Of a stretch of DNA of 50,283 bases, positions 7,036 through 17,474 are shown piece after piece. Both the position numbers and the translations under genes were made by a program. Source of the stretch: Bacteroidia bacterium (GTDB taxonomy: Bacteria > Bacteroidota > Bacteroidia > 2-12-FULL-35-15); contig JAGVJJ010000057.1 of NCBI GenBank assembly GCA_020051175.1, positions 1-50,283 on the forward strand. Direction: 5' to 3'. Each line of letters starts with the position of its first letter. The stretch's first letter is position 1. Below the pieces are notes generated by a model. The model did not search any database. It was not told the DNA's origin and worked only from the letters and a program-made list of their open reading frames with translations.

Positions 7036-9966
7036 ATGTATCTCAACTGTCATACCTATTTCAGCTTTAAATACGGAACTATGTCTGTTGAACAGCTGCT
7101 GTCAGAGGCGCACAGCAATGGGCTCAAATCTTTTGTGCTTACTGATATTAATAACACTTCCGGCTGCCTTGCGTTTGTACGGGAGTGTTCTAAATACGAC
7201 ATAAAGCCAATTGTTGGTATCGATTTCAGAACAGGCGTAAAGCAGCACTATATAGGCATAGCAAAAAACAACGAAGGTTTTTTTGAGCTGAATCAGCACC
7301 TTTCGGATTATCTTTCTGAACGGCTTACATTACAGATAAAAGCGCCTGTGTTTAGAAATTGTTATGTTGTTTATCCTTATAACACGCTTCCTCCGGAACA
7401 GCTTGGCGATAATGAGTATATAGGCATCCGGCCCGGTGATTTAAGCAAGCTGCTGTTTTCTGATTTTCGCCATTACCAGCACAAATTAATAGTTCTGCAT
7501 CCGGTTACTTTCCGGCACAATCGTGACTTTAATGCGCACCGTTTGCTGCGTGCCATTGATAACAACACATTGTTGAGCAAGCTGTCTGTGAGTGAGCAGG
7601 CAGACATTGCTGAGGTGATGGTGCCGGAAGCTTCGCTGGAAAAGGCTTATGAACAGTATCCGCAATTAATTGCGAATACAAAAAAAATAATGGCTGATTG
7701 TGGTATACAGTTTGAATTCGGAAAAAGCAAAAATAAAAGCACTTACACAGGCAGTACCAGCGGTGATGAAGCATTGATGCGTGAAGAGTGCTACAAGGGA
7801 CTCAGATACCGCTATCCGGATGCTGGTGCGCTCATTTATGAACGTTTGGAAAAAGAACTGGACGCAATATTCAAAATGGATTTTTGCTCTTATTTTCTAA
7901 TTAATTGGGATATTCTGAAATATGCGAGAGAAAAAAAATATTTTTATGTAGGCCGGGGCAGTGGTGCAAACAGCATTGCGGCATATTGCCTGAAAATAAC
8001 AGATGTTGATCCCGTGGAGCTGGATTTGTACTTTGAACGGTTTATCAACCCATACCGTGTTAACCCTCCTGATTTTGATATTGACTTTTCCTGGAAAGAC
8101 AGAGAGGATATAACACAGTACATTTTCAATAAATTCGGTTACAGGCATACTGCACTTCTTGCGACTTACAATACATTTCAATACAGTTCTGTTATCCGCG
8201 AACTGGGCAAGGTATTCGGCTTGCCAAAAAATGAAATAGACGAGCTGGTGGACAATAAAATTCCAAAGCATACTTCAGATAAGATAATAAAGCTGATTGC
8301 TATCTACAGCAAACACATCGAAGGTTTTCCAAGCCATTTGAGCATTCATGCAGGAGGTATCCTTATTTCTGAAAAACCAATGAATTACTACACTGCAACC
8401 AGCATACCTCCAAAAGGTTATCCCTTAACGCAATTCAGCATGATTGAGGCGGAGGATATAGGTTTGTATAAGTTTGACATCCTTAGTCAGCGAGGCTTAG
8501 GACATATAAAAGATACAATGGAGATTGTAGAACAGAATAAAGGTGTTAAAATTGACATACACAACATTGCTGCATTTAAAAAAGATGAAAAAATAAAGCA
8601 GTTGCTGCGCACAGGAAAAACGATGGGCTGCTTTTATGTGGAGTCGCCTGCTATGCGTATGTTGTTAAAGAAGCTGGAAACCGATGATTATCTCGGCCTG
8701 GTGGCGGCAAGCTCCATTATACGGCCAGGAGTGGCGCAATCAGGGATGATGAGAGAATATATTTTACGCGCCCGCAATCCTAAACACAGAAATTACAGTC
8801 ATCCGCAGATAGAAGAGCTGATGGGCGAAACCTATGGTATTATGGTGTATCAGGAGGATGTAATCAAGGTTGCACATTATTTTGCGGATCTTACATTGGC
8901 TCAGGCAGATGTGATGCGCAGAGGTATGTCAGGTAAATTCAGGGCCAGGGAAGAGTTTCAGAAGGCAAAGAACGCTTTTTTTGCAAACTGCAAAGCTAAA
9001 GGATATGATGATAAATCGGTATCCGAGGTGTGGCGGCAGCTGGAAAGTTTTGCCGGTTATTCTTTTTCCAAAGGACATTCAGCCTCCTATGCTGTAGAAA
9101 GTTATCAAAGCTTGTATTTAAAGGCATATTTTCCGAAAGAGTTTATGGTAGGGGTAATCAATAATTTTGGTGGTTTTTACCGTACGGAAAGCTACGTGCA
9201 TGAAGCACGCATGTGTGGTGCTAATGTGCTTCCACCTTGTATTAATACCAGTGAAAACCTGACAAATATTATTGCGGAAGATATTTACCTTGGTTTTATT
9301 CACATGGCTGAGCTGGAAAAAAATACAGTTGAATCAGTTTTGTCAGAACGCACTAGTAACGGGCAATTTAAAAGCCTGGAAGATTTTATAAACAGGGTGA
9401 GTATCTCTGTGGAGCAGCTGAGGATACTGATACGCATTGGTGCATTTCGCTTTACGGGTAAGTCTAAAAAGCAGTTGTTGTGGGAAATACACAGTATTCT
9501 TGGCAGTCGCAAAAAATCAGCTCCAAAACAGGAACTTTTTGAAACGGCAAAAAAAGCATTCCGGCTTCCTGAGCTGTACCATCATCCTTATGATGATGCA
9601 CTGGATGAGATTGAAATACTTGGCTTTCCTCTATGTTCGCCTTTTACATTGCTTAAAGAACCTGTTTCAACGTCCCTGAATGTGGAACAGCTTCTGCTGC
9701 ATGTAGGGGAGCAGGTGTGTATAACCGGATATTATGTGACCCATAAAATTACGAGGACAAAAAGTAACCAGGAGATGTCGTTCGGAACATTTCTGGATGC
9801 GGAAGGATACTTCTTTGATACTGTGCATTTTCCTGTGACATTGGAAAGCTATCCTTTTACAGGTAAAGGATGTTATCAGATCCAAGGCAAAATAGTTGAG
9901 GAATTTGGTTTTCCGAGTATTGAAGTGACCCAAATGGAGAAGTTGGGAATATTGGAGAGGAGCTAG
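7036..9966 (+). CDS. dnaE: Short DNA polymerase III alpha subunit (accessory, DnaE2-like role)
   Basis: 976 aa from the ATG at 7036; an in-frame TTG at 7024 is less likely. This is well below the roughly 1160-1200 aa of a main replicative DnaE. Order: PHP domain (1-200), polymerase palm with GRGSGANSIAAYCL and the catalytic pair in PDFDIDFS (Asp348, Asp350), fingers, helix-hairpin-helix (about 770-830), and an OB-fold (about 890-960). In the PHP domain a metal-ligand His is replaced: LTDINN where LTDH is usual (Ile38), so exonuclease activity is doubtful. The C-terminal tau-binding region of main DnaE appears to be missing. Its place after the S24 repressor and dinB matches the damage-inducible polymerase cassettes that replace imuA-imuB-dnaE2 in Bacteroidota. 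It may share dinB's promoter; no operator-like site lies in the 158-base gap. Confidence 0.93.
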   Translation: MYLNCHTYFSFKYGTMSVEQLLSEAHSNGLKSFVLTDINNTSGCLAFVRECSKYDIKPIVGIDFRTGVKQHYIGIAKNNEGFFELNQHLSDYLSERLTLQIKAPVFRNCYVVYPYNTLPPEQLGDNEYIGIRPGDLSKLLFSDFRHYQHKLIVLHPVTFRHNRDFNAHRLLRAIDNNTLLSKLSVSEQADIAEVMVPEASLEKAYEQYPQLIANTKKIMADCGIQFEFGKSKNKSTYTGSTSGDEALMREECYKGLRYRYPDAGALIYERLEKELDAIFKMDFCSYFLINWDILKYAREKKYFYVGRGSGANSIAAYCLKITDVDPVELDLYFERFINPYRVNPPDFDIDFSWKDREDITQYIFNKFGYRHTALLATYNTFQYSSVIRELGKVFGLPKNEIDELVDNKIPKHTSDKIIKLIAIYSKHIEGFPSHLSIHAGGILISEKPMNYYTATSIPPKGYPLTQFSMIEAEDIGLYKFDILSQRGLGHIKDTMEIVEQNKGVKIDIHNIAAFKKDEKIKQLLRTGKTMGCFYVESPAMRMLLKKLETDDYLGLVAASSIIRPGVAQSGMMREYILRARNPKHRNYSHPQIEELMGETYGIMVYQEDVIKVAHYFADLTLAQADVMRRGMSGKFRAREEFQKAKNAFFANCKAKGYDDKSVSEVWRQLESFAGYSFSKGHSASYAVESYQSLYLKAYFPKEFMVGVINNFGGFYRTESYVHEARMCGANVLPPCINTSENLTNIIAEDIYLGFIHMAELEKNTVESVLSERTSNGQFKSLEDFINRVSISVEQLRILIRIGAFRFTGKSKKQLLWEIHSILGSRKKSAPKQELFETAKKAFRLPELYHHPYDDALDEIEILGFPLCSPFTLLKEPVSTSLNVEQLLLHVGEQVCITGYYVTHKITRTKSNQEMSFGTFLDAEGYFFDTVHFPVTLESYPFTGKGCYQIQGKIVEEFGFPSIEVTQMEKLGILERS

Positions 9967-10023
9967 GGAAGTAAGGGTATACAGAACCATGGTATTTATA
10001 CTTGTATTCCCAAAATTAATTTC

Positions 10024-10031
10024 TAATTTCG
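10024..10031 (+). promoter_or_regulatory. -7 promoter box before the TPP riboswitch
   Basis: TAATTTCG is one change from TAnnTTTG, with a TTG about 20 bases upstream. Transcription would begin about at the first base of the riboswitch. The 14 bases CTAATTTCGCATCG (10023-10036) recur exactly at 15846-15859 before atpD. Confidence 0.5.
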
Positions 10032-10040
10032 CATCGTCTT

Positions 10041-10224
10041 AAAGGGGTGTCATGAATAAGAGCAAAAGTTAAAAGAGGTAAAGTAAAAACAATTGGGTTG
10101 AAACCCTTTTGAATTTTACCTTAAAAACTTAAGCACTTATATATGGCTGAGATTATACCCAATAAGCAGAGGCTCCAAAAGCTTTTGTTTATGCACCTGA
10201 TCAGGGTAATGCCTGCGTAGGGAA
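10041..10224 (+). promoter_or_regulatory. TPP (THI-box) riboswitch
   Basis: All conserved blocks are present in order: GGGGTGTC at 10044 (5' P1/P2 side), CTGAGA at 10147-10152, ATACCC at 10155-10160, CCTGATC at 10196-10202, GGTAATGCC at 10205-10213, and GCGTAGGGA at 10215-10223. The segment between GGGGTGTC and CTGAGA is long (about 95 bases, with its own GGGTTGAAACCC hairpin), so this copy has an expanded P3-type arm. Binding of thiamine pyrophosphate would reduce expression of the receptor gene that starts 76 bases later. I see no clear intrinsic terminator, so control is probably at translation initiation. Confidence 0.93.
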
Positions 10225-10299
10225 TTGGTAATGTTATAACTAATGGTAGCTGCTTGCCCTTTGCTGCTATATGTTTAACTAAAAAATCAAAGTAATTAA

Positions 10300-12753
10300 A
10301 TGTTTTATTTAAAAAAAATTGCAGTGGCTTTGCTGGTGGCTTCGCCTTGCGCAGTGTTAGCTCAATTCACCATTTCAGGAAAGGTGAAAAACAAACAGAA
10401 TTCCGAAACAGTCGCGGGCGCAGTAATCAGTATTGAAAATACCTATGCTGCTACCACCAGTAAAAGTGACGGGAGCTATGAAATTAAAAAATTAAGTGAA
10501 GGAAAGTATGTTGTACACGCCTCACTACTGGGCTTTCAGAAATATACTGATACCGTTCAGCTGACAGCTGATAAAGTGCTGGACATTGAGCTGACTGAAA
10601 GCAGCGTGTTGATGGATGCAGTGATTGTTTCTTCCACACGTGCCGGTGATAAATCTGCTATGGCCTATTCAAGTGTAAGCAAGGAGCAAATTGCAGAACA
10701 AAACCTTGGAGTGGATCTGCCTTATTTACTGAACCAGCAACAGTCTGTAGTAACCACATCTGATGCCGGTGCAGGAGTGGGGTATACAGGGATACGCATC
10801 CGCGGGGTGGATGCAACACGCGTAAATGTTACTATCAATGGTATTCCTGTGAATGACGCGGAGTCTCAAGGTACGTTCTGGGTAAATATGCCCGACCTTG
10901 CCTCAAGTATTGATAACATTCAGATCCAGAGGGGTGTTGGTACTTCTACAAACGGGGCCGGGGCATTCGGAGGCAGTTTGAATATAGAAACTGCAAAGCT
11001 GAACCCTAAGGGCTATGCAGAATACAATACTTCGTACGGTTCTTTTAATACTTTTAAAAATACGGTGAATGTTGGCTCAGGCTTAATCAACGATAAGTTT
11101 GCCGTTGATGCGCGTTTGTCGAAAATTACATCGGATGGTTTTATTGACAGAGGTGCATCCGATCTGAAGTCATACTATTTATCAGGCGCTTATTATGGCA
11201 AAAAAACAATTGTGAAATTTATTACGTTTTCAGGACAGGAAGAAACATATCAGTCCTGGTACGGCATTCCTCAGTCACGTTTGAAGGGTGATACAGAAGG
11301 AATGAATAATTATATCATCAATAACGGACTGGATGCCGAAGAAGCATACAACCTTTTAAATTCCAACAGCAGAACGTATAATTACTACACCTATTCCAAT
11401 CAGGTGGACCATTACAAACAGGATTATTACCAGCTTCACTTTTCCCGTGAATTGAACCGGAACTGGAATGTGAATGCCGCTTTACACTATACAAAGGGAA
11501 AGGGATATTATGAGGAGTATAAAAAAAATCAGTCTTTCAGCAGCTATGGGCTGGATAATGTTATTACCGGCAACGATACGCTTACATCTACTAATTTGAT
11601 ACGCAGAAGGTGGTTGGACAATGATTTTTATGGTACTACTTTTTCGTTGAACTACAACAATCATAAAAAAATTTCAGCTGTAATAGGTGGGGGCTATAAC
11701 AGATATTGGGGATTACACTTTGGAGAAGTGATATGGGCACAATTTGCGAGTAATGGTGCTTTGAACCATAAGTATTACAATGATACTGCCGATAAAACGG
11801 ATTTTAATATTTATGTGAAAGCAAACTATCAGGCAACGGATAAGCTAAATGTGTTTGCCGACATACAGTACCGGACAATCAATTATTCTTTCCTCGGATT
11901 CAGTTCCCAATTGATAAATATTCAACAGACTGCATCGCTTAATTTTATAAATCCAAAGGTGGGAGTGAATTATGATATCAATCCGAATGCCTCTGTTTAT
12001 GCATCGTACAGTGTAGGTAACAAGGAGCCGAGCCGTGATGATTATACGCAATCCACTCCTGAGAGCCGTCCGAAACACGAAACACTGAACGACATAGAAG
12101 CAGGATATAAACAGAATACAAAAAATGCCATGTGGACTGTGAATGTATACCACATGGATTATAAAAATCAATTGGTTTTAACAGGGGAGATAAATGATGT
12201 AGGGGCTTATAACCGTGCCAATGTTGCAAAAAGCTACAGGCAGGGGATTGAGGGTGCTTTTGGAATCCGGTTGCTGAAAAATCTGAACTGGGAAATGAAT
12301 GCTACTTTCAGTCAGAATAAAATAGAAAACTTTGCTGAATATGTGGATGATTATGACAATGGAGGGCAACAAAAAATAACCTATTCAGAAACGGATATTG
12401 CCTTTTCTCCCAATCTGATTGCAGGAAATACATTCACTTTTGAGCCGGTGAAAAATTTAAAATTCAGCTTTATCAGTAAATATGTGTCTGAGCAATACCT
12501 GGACAATACATCTACCGATACAAGAAAACTGGATGCGTTTTTTGTGAATGATTTACGCATTAATTACAGCTTTAAAACTAAATACATCCGTAGTATTGGA
12601 ATCACGCTTGCTATCAATAACCTGTTCAGTGAGCAATATGAATCTAATGGTTATACATGGGGCTATATTTATGGTGGCCAAAGGATTGTAGAGAATTTTT
12701 ATTATCCTCAGGCGGGTATTAATTATCTGGCAGGGTTAACGTTTAAGTTTTAA
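10300..12753 (+). CDS. TonB-dependent outer-membrane receptor, probably for thiamine compounds
   Basis: 817 aa. Signal peptide (1-21, cleaved after VLAQ), then a carboxypeptidase-regulatory-like beta domain (ISGKVKNKQ... to about 95), a TonB-box region near DAVIVSSTRAGD, a plug domain (about 118-230, with IRIRGVDATRVNVTINGIPV) and a 22-strand barrel ending in a terminal aromatic strand GLTFKF. Placement behind a TPP riboswitch implies that the substrate is thiamine, a phosphate ester or a precursor. In Bacteroidota, TPP-controlled outer-membrane receptors are known and are often paired with an inner-membrane PnuT transporter; no such partner is next to it here. The single-gene unit ends at a long hairpin (12787-12820). 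Confidence 0.92.
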   Translation: MFYLKKIAVALLVASPCAVLAQFTISGKVKNKQNSETVAGAVISIENTYAATTSKSDGSYEIKKLSEGKYVVHASLLGFQKYTDTVQLTADKVLDIELTESSVLMDAVIVSSTRAGDKSAMAYSSVSKEQIAEQNLGVDLPYLLNQQQSVVTTSDAGAGVGYTGIRIRGVDATRVNVTINGIPVNDAESQGTFWVNMPDLASSIDNIQIQRGVGTSTNGAGAFGGSLNIETAKLNPKGYAEYNTSYGSFNTFKNTVNVGSGLINDKFAVDARLSKITSDGFIDRGASDLKSYYLSGAYYGKKTIVKFITFSGQEETYQSWYGIPQSRLKGDTEGMNNYIINNGLDAEEAYNLLNSNSRTYNYYTYSNQVDHYKQDYYQLHFSRELNRNWNVNAALHYTKGKGYYEEYKKNQSFSSYGLDNVITGNDTLTSTNLIRRRWLDNDFYGTTFSLNYNNHKKISAVIGGGYNRYWGLHFGEVIWAQFASNGALNHKYYNDTADKTDFNIYVKANYQATDKLNVFADIQYRTINYSFLGFSSQLINIQQTASLNFINPKVGVNYDINPNASVYASYSVGNKEPSRDDYTQSTPESRPKHETLNDIEAGYKQNTKNAMWTVNVYHMDYKNQLVLTGEINDVGAYNRANVAKSYRQGIEGAFGIRLLKNLNWEMNATFSQNKIENFAEYVDDYDNGGQQKITYSETDIAFSPNLIAGNTFTFEPVKNLKFSFISKYVSEQYLDNTSTDTRKLDAFFVNDLRINYSFKTKYIRSIGITLAINNLFSEQYESNGYTWGYIYGGQRIVENFYYPQAGINYLAGLTFKF

Positions 12754-12786
12754 TAATTTCATTTTACTAGGTCAATGCGAGCGGAG

Positions 12787-12820
12787 CGAAGCAATCTCAC
12801 TCATGTATGAGATTGCTTCG
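12787..12820. repeat. 13-bp stem hairpin, dispersed GCAATCTC element
   Basis: CGAAGCAATCTCA (12787-12799) pairs perfectly with TGAGATTGCTTCG (12808-12820) around an 8-base loop. There is no U-run, so it is a REP-like short repeat more than a classic terminator. A related, degenerate copy (CATTGCGA...GGCGAAGCAGTTTCAC) is at 33552-33594 after another large secreted-protein gene. Confidence 0.6.
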
Positions 12821-12961
12821 GTCGCGATGCGGCAGTTAGGCTGAAGCAGCGCAGACGTAAATTTCCTTACAGTGAACATTTGCTATTTTGTTGTTTAAAT
12901 GGCGTGTGCTTGGGTCATTTGGAGCCGGTCGGGAAACGCGTGCAGGGTTTCGCGTTTAGAA

Positions 12962-13939
12962 CTATGTATGCACAAAATAATTTAGTTCTTCTTCCAGATT
13001 CAAAAAGGAATATTCTTTTTGTAGCAGCCTGCAACGCTCTGCATATGTGACTTTGAATTTCCTGTGCGCTTCAGTATCTGTATGGAAAGGTCTGTGATGA
13101 AGGGCAGTTAAAATATCTTTTACTTTTTCAAATACTATTTTGCTCTCTTTCGAAAAGGTACTGTGCATCAGCTTTTCAAAAATATAAGAAATAGCCTGCT
13201 CTGTAGGGTGTACCATATCTGATTTGTAGAAGCGGTAGTCGCGCAGGTCGTCCATCATCAACTCGTATGCAGGAAAATAAAATGTATCAGGATATTTTTT
13301 TACAAGGATATGTACCGCCTGAATTAATTGGGCTTTGCTCAATGTGTTTTCTGTCACCCCATCGCGGATATAGCGTACAGGGCTTACTGTGAAAATTACT
13401 TTCAGCTTAGGATTGAAAGCTTTTAAGTGCTCCAGCAGTGATGAGTATTCAGTAATAATTTCACTACTATTCATCATTACTTTGCTAAATTCCTTTTGCG
13501 GTACTTTATGGCAATTGCCCACAAATTCACCAGTTGAATTATGTCTGTATACAAATGCAGAACCAAAGGTGATGAACAGCCAATCGGCCTCTTTCAAAAA
13601 GTGGTGGGCCGATGAAATGCCTGTGTTTATGGTACTTAAGCAATTGTTTTTATCAGTATCCGAATACCGGCTGTGATGTTCCCAGCTTTTCCAGCATTCA
13701 TTTGCATAAAATAATTCACTTTCAGCAAATGCATTGTTTTCAATATATCTGATTAGAGCAGTGGCAATGCTTTTAGGATTATAAAGCACACCATGAGGAT
13801 TGATTTGTGTGCTGAATTTATAGCTTTCAAGGGCTTCCCCAATATTTTCTGCAAAACAGGAGCCCATAAACAACAGTTTGTCAGAGTATTGTATTCCAGG
13901 TGTTATAACAGGGACAGGAAAGCTGAGGTGAAAGTTCAT
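12962..13939 (-). CDS. GSCFA family protein (SGNH-like hydrolase fold)
   Basis: 325 aa, no signal peptide. The name-giving motif is present as FMGSCFAENIGEAL (about 27-40), with FITFGSAFVYRH, TVSPVRYIRDG and a C-terminal DMVHPTEQA that supplies the Asp-x-x-His of an SGNH-type catalytic triad. GSCFA proteins are widespread in Bacteroidota and some Proteobacteria and are thought to be esterases or acyltransferases; the substrate is unknown. It lies 33 bases downstream of the leucine-rich repeat gene on the same strand, so the two may be cotranscribed. Family assignment is strong, function open. Confidence 0.9.
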   Translation of the reverse strand: MNFHLSFPVPVITPGIQYSDKLLFMGSCFAENIGEALESYKFSTQINPHGVLYNPKSIATALIRYIENNAFAESELFYANECWKSWEHHSRYSDTDKNNCLSTINTGISSAHHFLKEADWLFITFGSAFVYRHNSTGEFVGNCHKVPQKEFSKVMMNSSEIITEYSSLLEHLKAFNPKLKVIFTVSPVRYIRDGVTENTLSKAQLIQAVHILVKKYPDTFYFPAYELMMDDLRDYRFYKSDMVHPTEQAISYIFEKLMHSTFSKESKIVFEKVKDILTALHHRPFHTDTEAHRKFKVTYAERCRLLQKEYSFLNLEEELNYFVHT

Positions 13940-13971
13940 GAAAGGCTTATATCATTACATTCTAATTCCCT

Positions 13972-14592
13972 TTATTGTGAGCAATTGCAGTAAGGGGAAA
14001 AATGTATTTTGGTGTGTGGTAATAAGGATTGTATACGTTTTTGGTCAGCGTCAGGTATCATAATTACCCGGAGGTCCATCATTTTTAAATTTTTAAGATT
14101 TTTTATTTCTTCAGGAAAACGCCCGATATCATTGCTCCACAAGTCGAGGTATTTTAACTTTTCGAGTTTGCCTATATCAAAGGGCAGTGCGGTCAATTCA
14201 TTGTTATTGATTTCAAGGTAATACAGGTTTTTCAGGTAGCCGATCTTTGGGTTAAGCTCCTGCAGTTCGTTTTTAGAAAGTACGAGGTATTGCAGGTTTT
14301 TCAGCTGACCTATTTCATCCGGTAATTCACGGATTTTATTTTTGCTTAAATCAAGGTATTGAAGGTTGGGCAATTGAAACACTTCCGGAGGTATTTGCTT
14401 CAGCTTTTTTTTCTTTAGCTCCAGTTTGATTACCAGCTCGGGGTGCTGCATAGCTTCTTCAATGCTGGTGTATACAAAGGTTCGGTCCAGGGTAATAGAA
14501 TCCAGTAATTCTGTTTGAGCAAACATTGCTTGAGAAAAAAGGAACAACATTCCTGTACAGAGCAAGTGTAATATTTTTTGCTGTTTTTTCAT
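13972..14592 (-). CDS. Exported leucine-rich repeat protein
   Basis: About 206 aa from the ATG at 14592, chosen over an ATG five codons upstream because it gives a clean signal peptide ending SQAMFAQ. A short lead-in (TSIEEAMQHPELVIKLELKKKK) is followed by about six leucine-rich repeats of 23 residues (LP.EIG.LKNLQYLdLSkNel..), about residues 60-190, ending in a cap with CNCS. Likely a periplasmic or surface protein that binds other proteins; no catalytic part. Possibly an operon with the GSCFA gene. The repeat class is the bacterial type also found in Leptospira and Bacteroidota surface proteins. Confidence 0.85.
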   Translation of the reverse strand: MKKQQKILHLLCTGMLFLFSQAMFAQTELLDSITLDRTFVYTSIEEAMQHPELVIKLELKKKKLKQIPPEVFQLPNLQYLDLSKNKIRELPDEIGQLKNLQYLVLSKNELQELNPKIGYLKNLYYLEINNNELTALPFDIGKLEKLKYLDLWSNDIGRFPEEIKNLKNLKMMDLRVIMIPDADQKRIQSLLPHTKIHFSPYCNCSQ

Positions 14593-14649
14593 AGTGAATA
14601 AATCCAACAGAAAGTGTATAGCAATTGAAGAGAAGTTGAAAAGGTATCG

Positions 14650-14684
14650 TTTCGTAAATTCGCAACCATTCGTTATCTGTAACC
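14650..14684. repeat. 35-bp spacer repeat, copy 1 (overlaps ribF 3' end)
   Basis: It begins TTTCGTAAATTCG and ends GTTATCTGTAACC. Copy 2 at 39819-39853 matches at 30 of 35 positions, and all five differences are C/T changes. The copy runs over the ribF stop codon, so the last few RibF codons are made of repeat sequence. Confidence 0.8.
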
Positions 14685-15605
14685 AGTAATTCGCAACGAG
14701 TCCGCTTCATCCTTTTTCAGCTGCTTTTTCAACTCCTCCAGGGAATCGAACTTTTGCTCATCCCTCAATCTTTCAATAAAATAAACGGTAACCGTATCAC
14801 CGTAAATGGTTTCGTTGAAATCAAAAATATTCACTTCTATGCTGTGTCCTTTGCCTTCAACTGTTGGGTTATTGCCAATGCTTAACATACCACTATACAT
14901 TTTTCCCTTATGCTTTAGTTTTACAGCATAAATGCCATCTGCAGCAATCAGTTTATATGTATCGTCTACAACAATATTTGCAGTTGGGTAGCCAATGGTG
15001 CGGCCCAGTTTCAAGCCTTCAACAACCTTGCCGCTTAATGTATAGGAATGGCCCAGGTAAGTGGCTGCTGTTTTTACATCGCCCGTTTGCAGGGCTTTGC
15101 GTATTTTGGTAGAGCTTATTTCAATGTTTTCAATATCCTTAGCAGGGATTTCCTCCACCTCAAAACCATATAATGGCCCATATTCTTTCAGGTGTTCAAA
15201 TGAGCCTTCCCGGTTACGGCCAAAATGATGGTTATAACCAATTACAAGCCGTTTTGTCTTGATTTTATTTACAAGTATATTCCTTACAAATTCAACAGAA
15301 GTGAGCCTCGAGAATTCTTTTGTAAATGGGTAGATGATCAGGTGGTCGATACCGTATTTTTCAAGCAGCTCAATTTTTTCCTGCTGTGTATTGATAAGCT
15401 TTAATTCATTGTCATCAGGAAAAAGCACCATTCGCGGATGAGGATAAAAAGTAAGCAATACTGTTTCCCCGTTTTCTTCACGCGCCACCTCTTTTAACCT
15501 GGAAATGATTTTCTGATGGCCCACATGCACCCCGTCAAACGTCCCCGTGGTCACCACCGCATTTTTTACATCCTTAAAATCTTCAATTGAGGTATAAACT
15601 TTCAT
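14673..15605 (-). CDS. ribF: Bifunctional riboflavin kinase/FAD synthetase
   Basis: 310 aa. The N-terminal FAD synthetase domain carries the nucleotidyltransferase signature GTFDGVHVGH (21-30) and YNHHFGRNREG. The C-terminal riboflavin kinase domain (about 185-300) has GRTIGYPTANI, GIYAV and the catalytic Glu in GHSIEVNIFDF. The enzyme makes FMN from riboflavin and then FAD, in the cytoplasm. A TAAATTTG box at 15633-15640 precedes the ATG by 27 bases. The C-terminal residues after KKDEADS (LRITGYR) are encoded by an intergenic word repeat, suggesting that the original stop was lost and replaced. Divergent from atpD. Confidence 0.95.
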   Translation of the reverse strand: MKVYTSIEDFKDVKNAVVTTGTFDGVHVGHQKIISRLKEVAREENGETVLLTFYPHPRMVLFPDDNELKLINTQQEKIELLEKYGIDHLIIYPFTKEFSRLTSVEFVRNILVNKIKTKRLVIGYNHHFGRNREGSFEHLKEYGPLYGFEVEEIPAKDIENIEISSTKIRKALQTGDVKTAATYLGHSYTLSGKVVEGLKLGRTIGYPTANIVVDDTYKLIAADGIYAVKLKHKGKMYSGMLSIGNNPTVEGKGHSIEVNIFDFNETIYGDTVTVYFIERLRDEQKFDSLEELKKQLKKDEADSLRITGYR

Positions 15606-15632
15606 TTTTTAACCGGACTTGTACCGGGAACA

Positions 15633-15640
15633 CAAATTTA
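15633..15640 (-). promoter_or_regulatory. -7 promoter box of ribF
   Basis: The minus-strand bases read TAAATTTG, a perfect TAnnTTTG, 27 bases before the ribF ATG. Confidence 0.45.
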
Positions 15641-15846
15641 CACTAAAATTATTATCCTTTTTGTGCAAAACGTGTTGAAAACCAAAAACTTTGCCCCTTT
15701 TTGAATCTTTTTTACAAAGCTTCGATAACCGGCACAAAAAAGAGGGTAAATCCGGCAATAATTTCTATTAAAACACGCGCTCTCTCAAAGGCTAAAATTA
15801 ATTGCAAAAATCGCGGAAATCGCTTTTTTAGGTGGATAAAATATAC

Positions 15847-17397
<1,551 letters not shown>

Positions 17398-17417
17398 AAA
17401 TAGTTGGCAATTGTACA

Positions 17418-17443
17418 GTTGGCAATTTGCAAAAATTGCCAAC
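17418..17443. repeat. Perfect hairpin between atpD and atpC
   Basis: GTTGGCAATTT (17418-17428) and AAATTGCCAAC (17433-17443) form an 11-bp stem with a 4-base loop. It is part of a spacer (17403-17466) built of TTGGCAATT and AACTGCN words. It may lower read-through so that epsilon is made in smaller amount than beta, or protect the upstream mRNA. Confidence 0.7.
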
Positions 17444-17474
17444 TGCTAACTGCCAACTGCAAACTATCATAATT

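Noticed and set aside
12787-12820. Classic rho-independent terminator after the TonB-dependent receptor
   Set aside because: The stem is perfect but no U-run follows, and a related copy occurs elsewhere; recorded as a repeat element instead.
17427-17474. Upstream in-frame start of atpC
   Set aside because: The added residues would be encoded by the word-repeat hairpin spacer, and epsilon subunits begin directly with the LEIITPDK strand.
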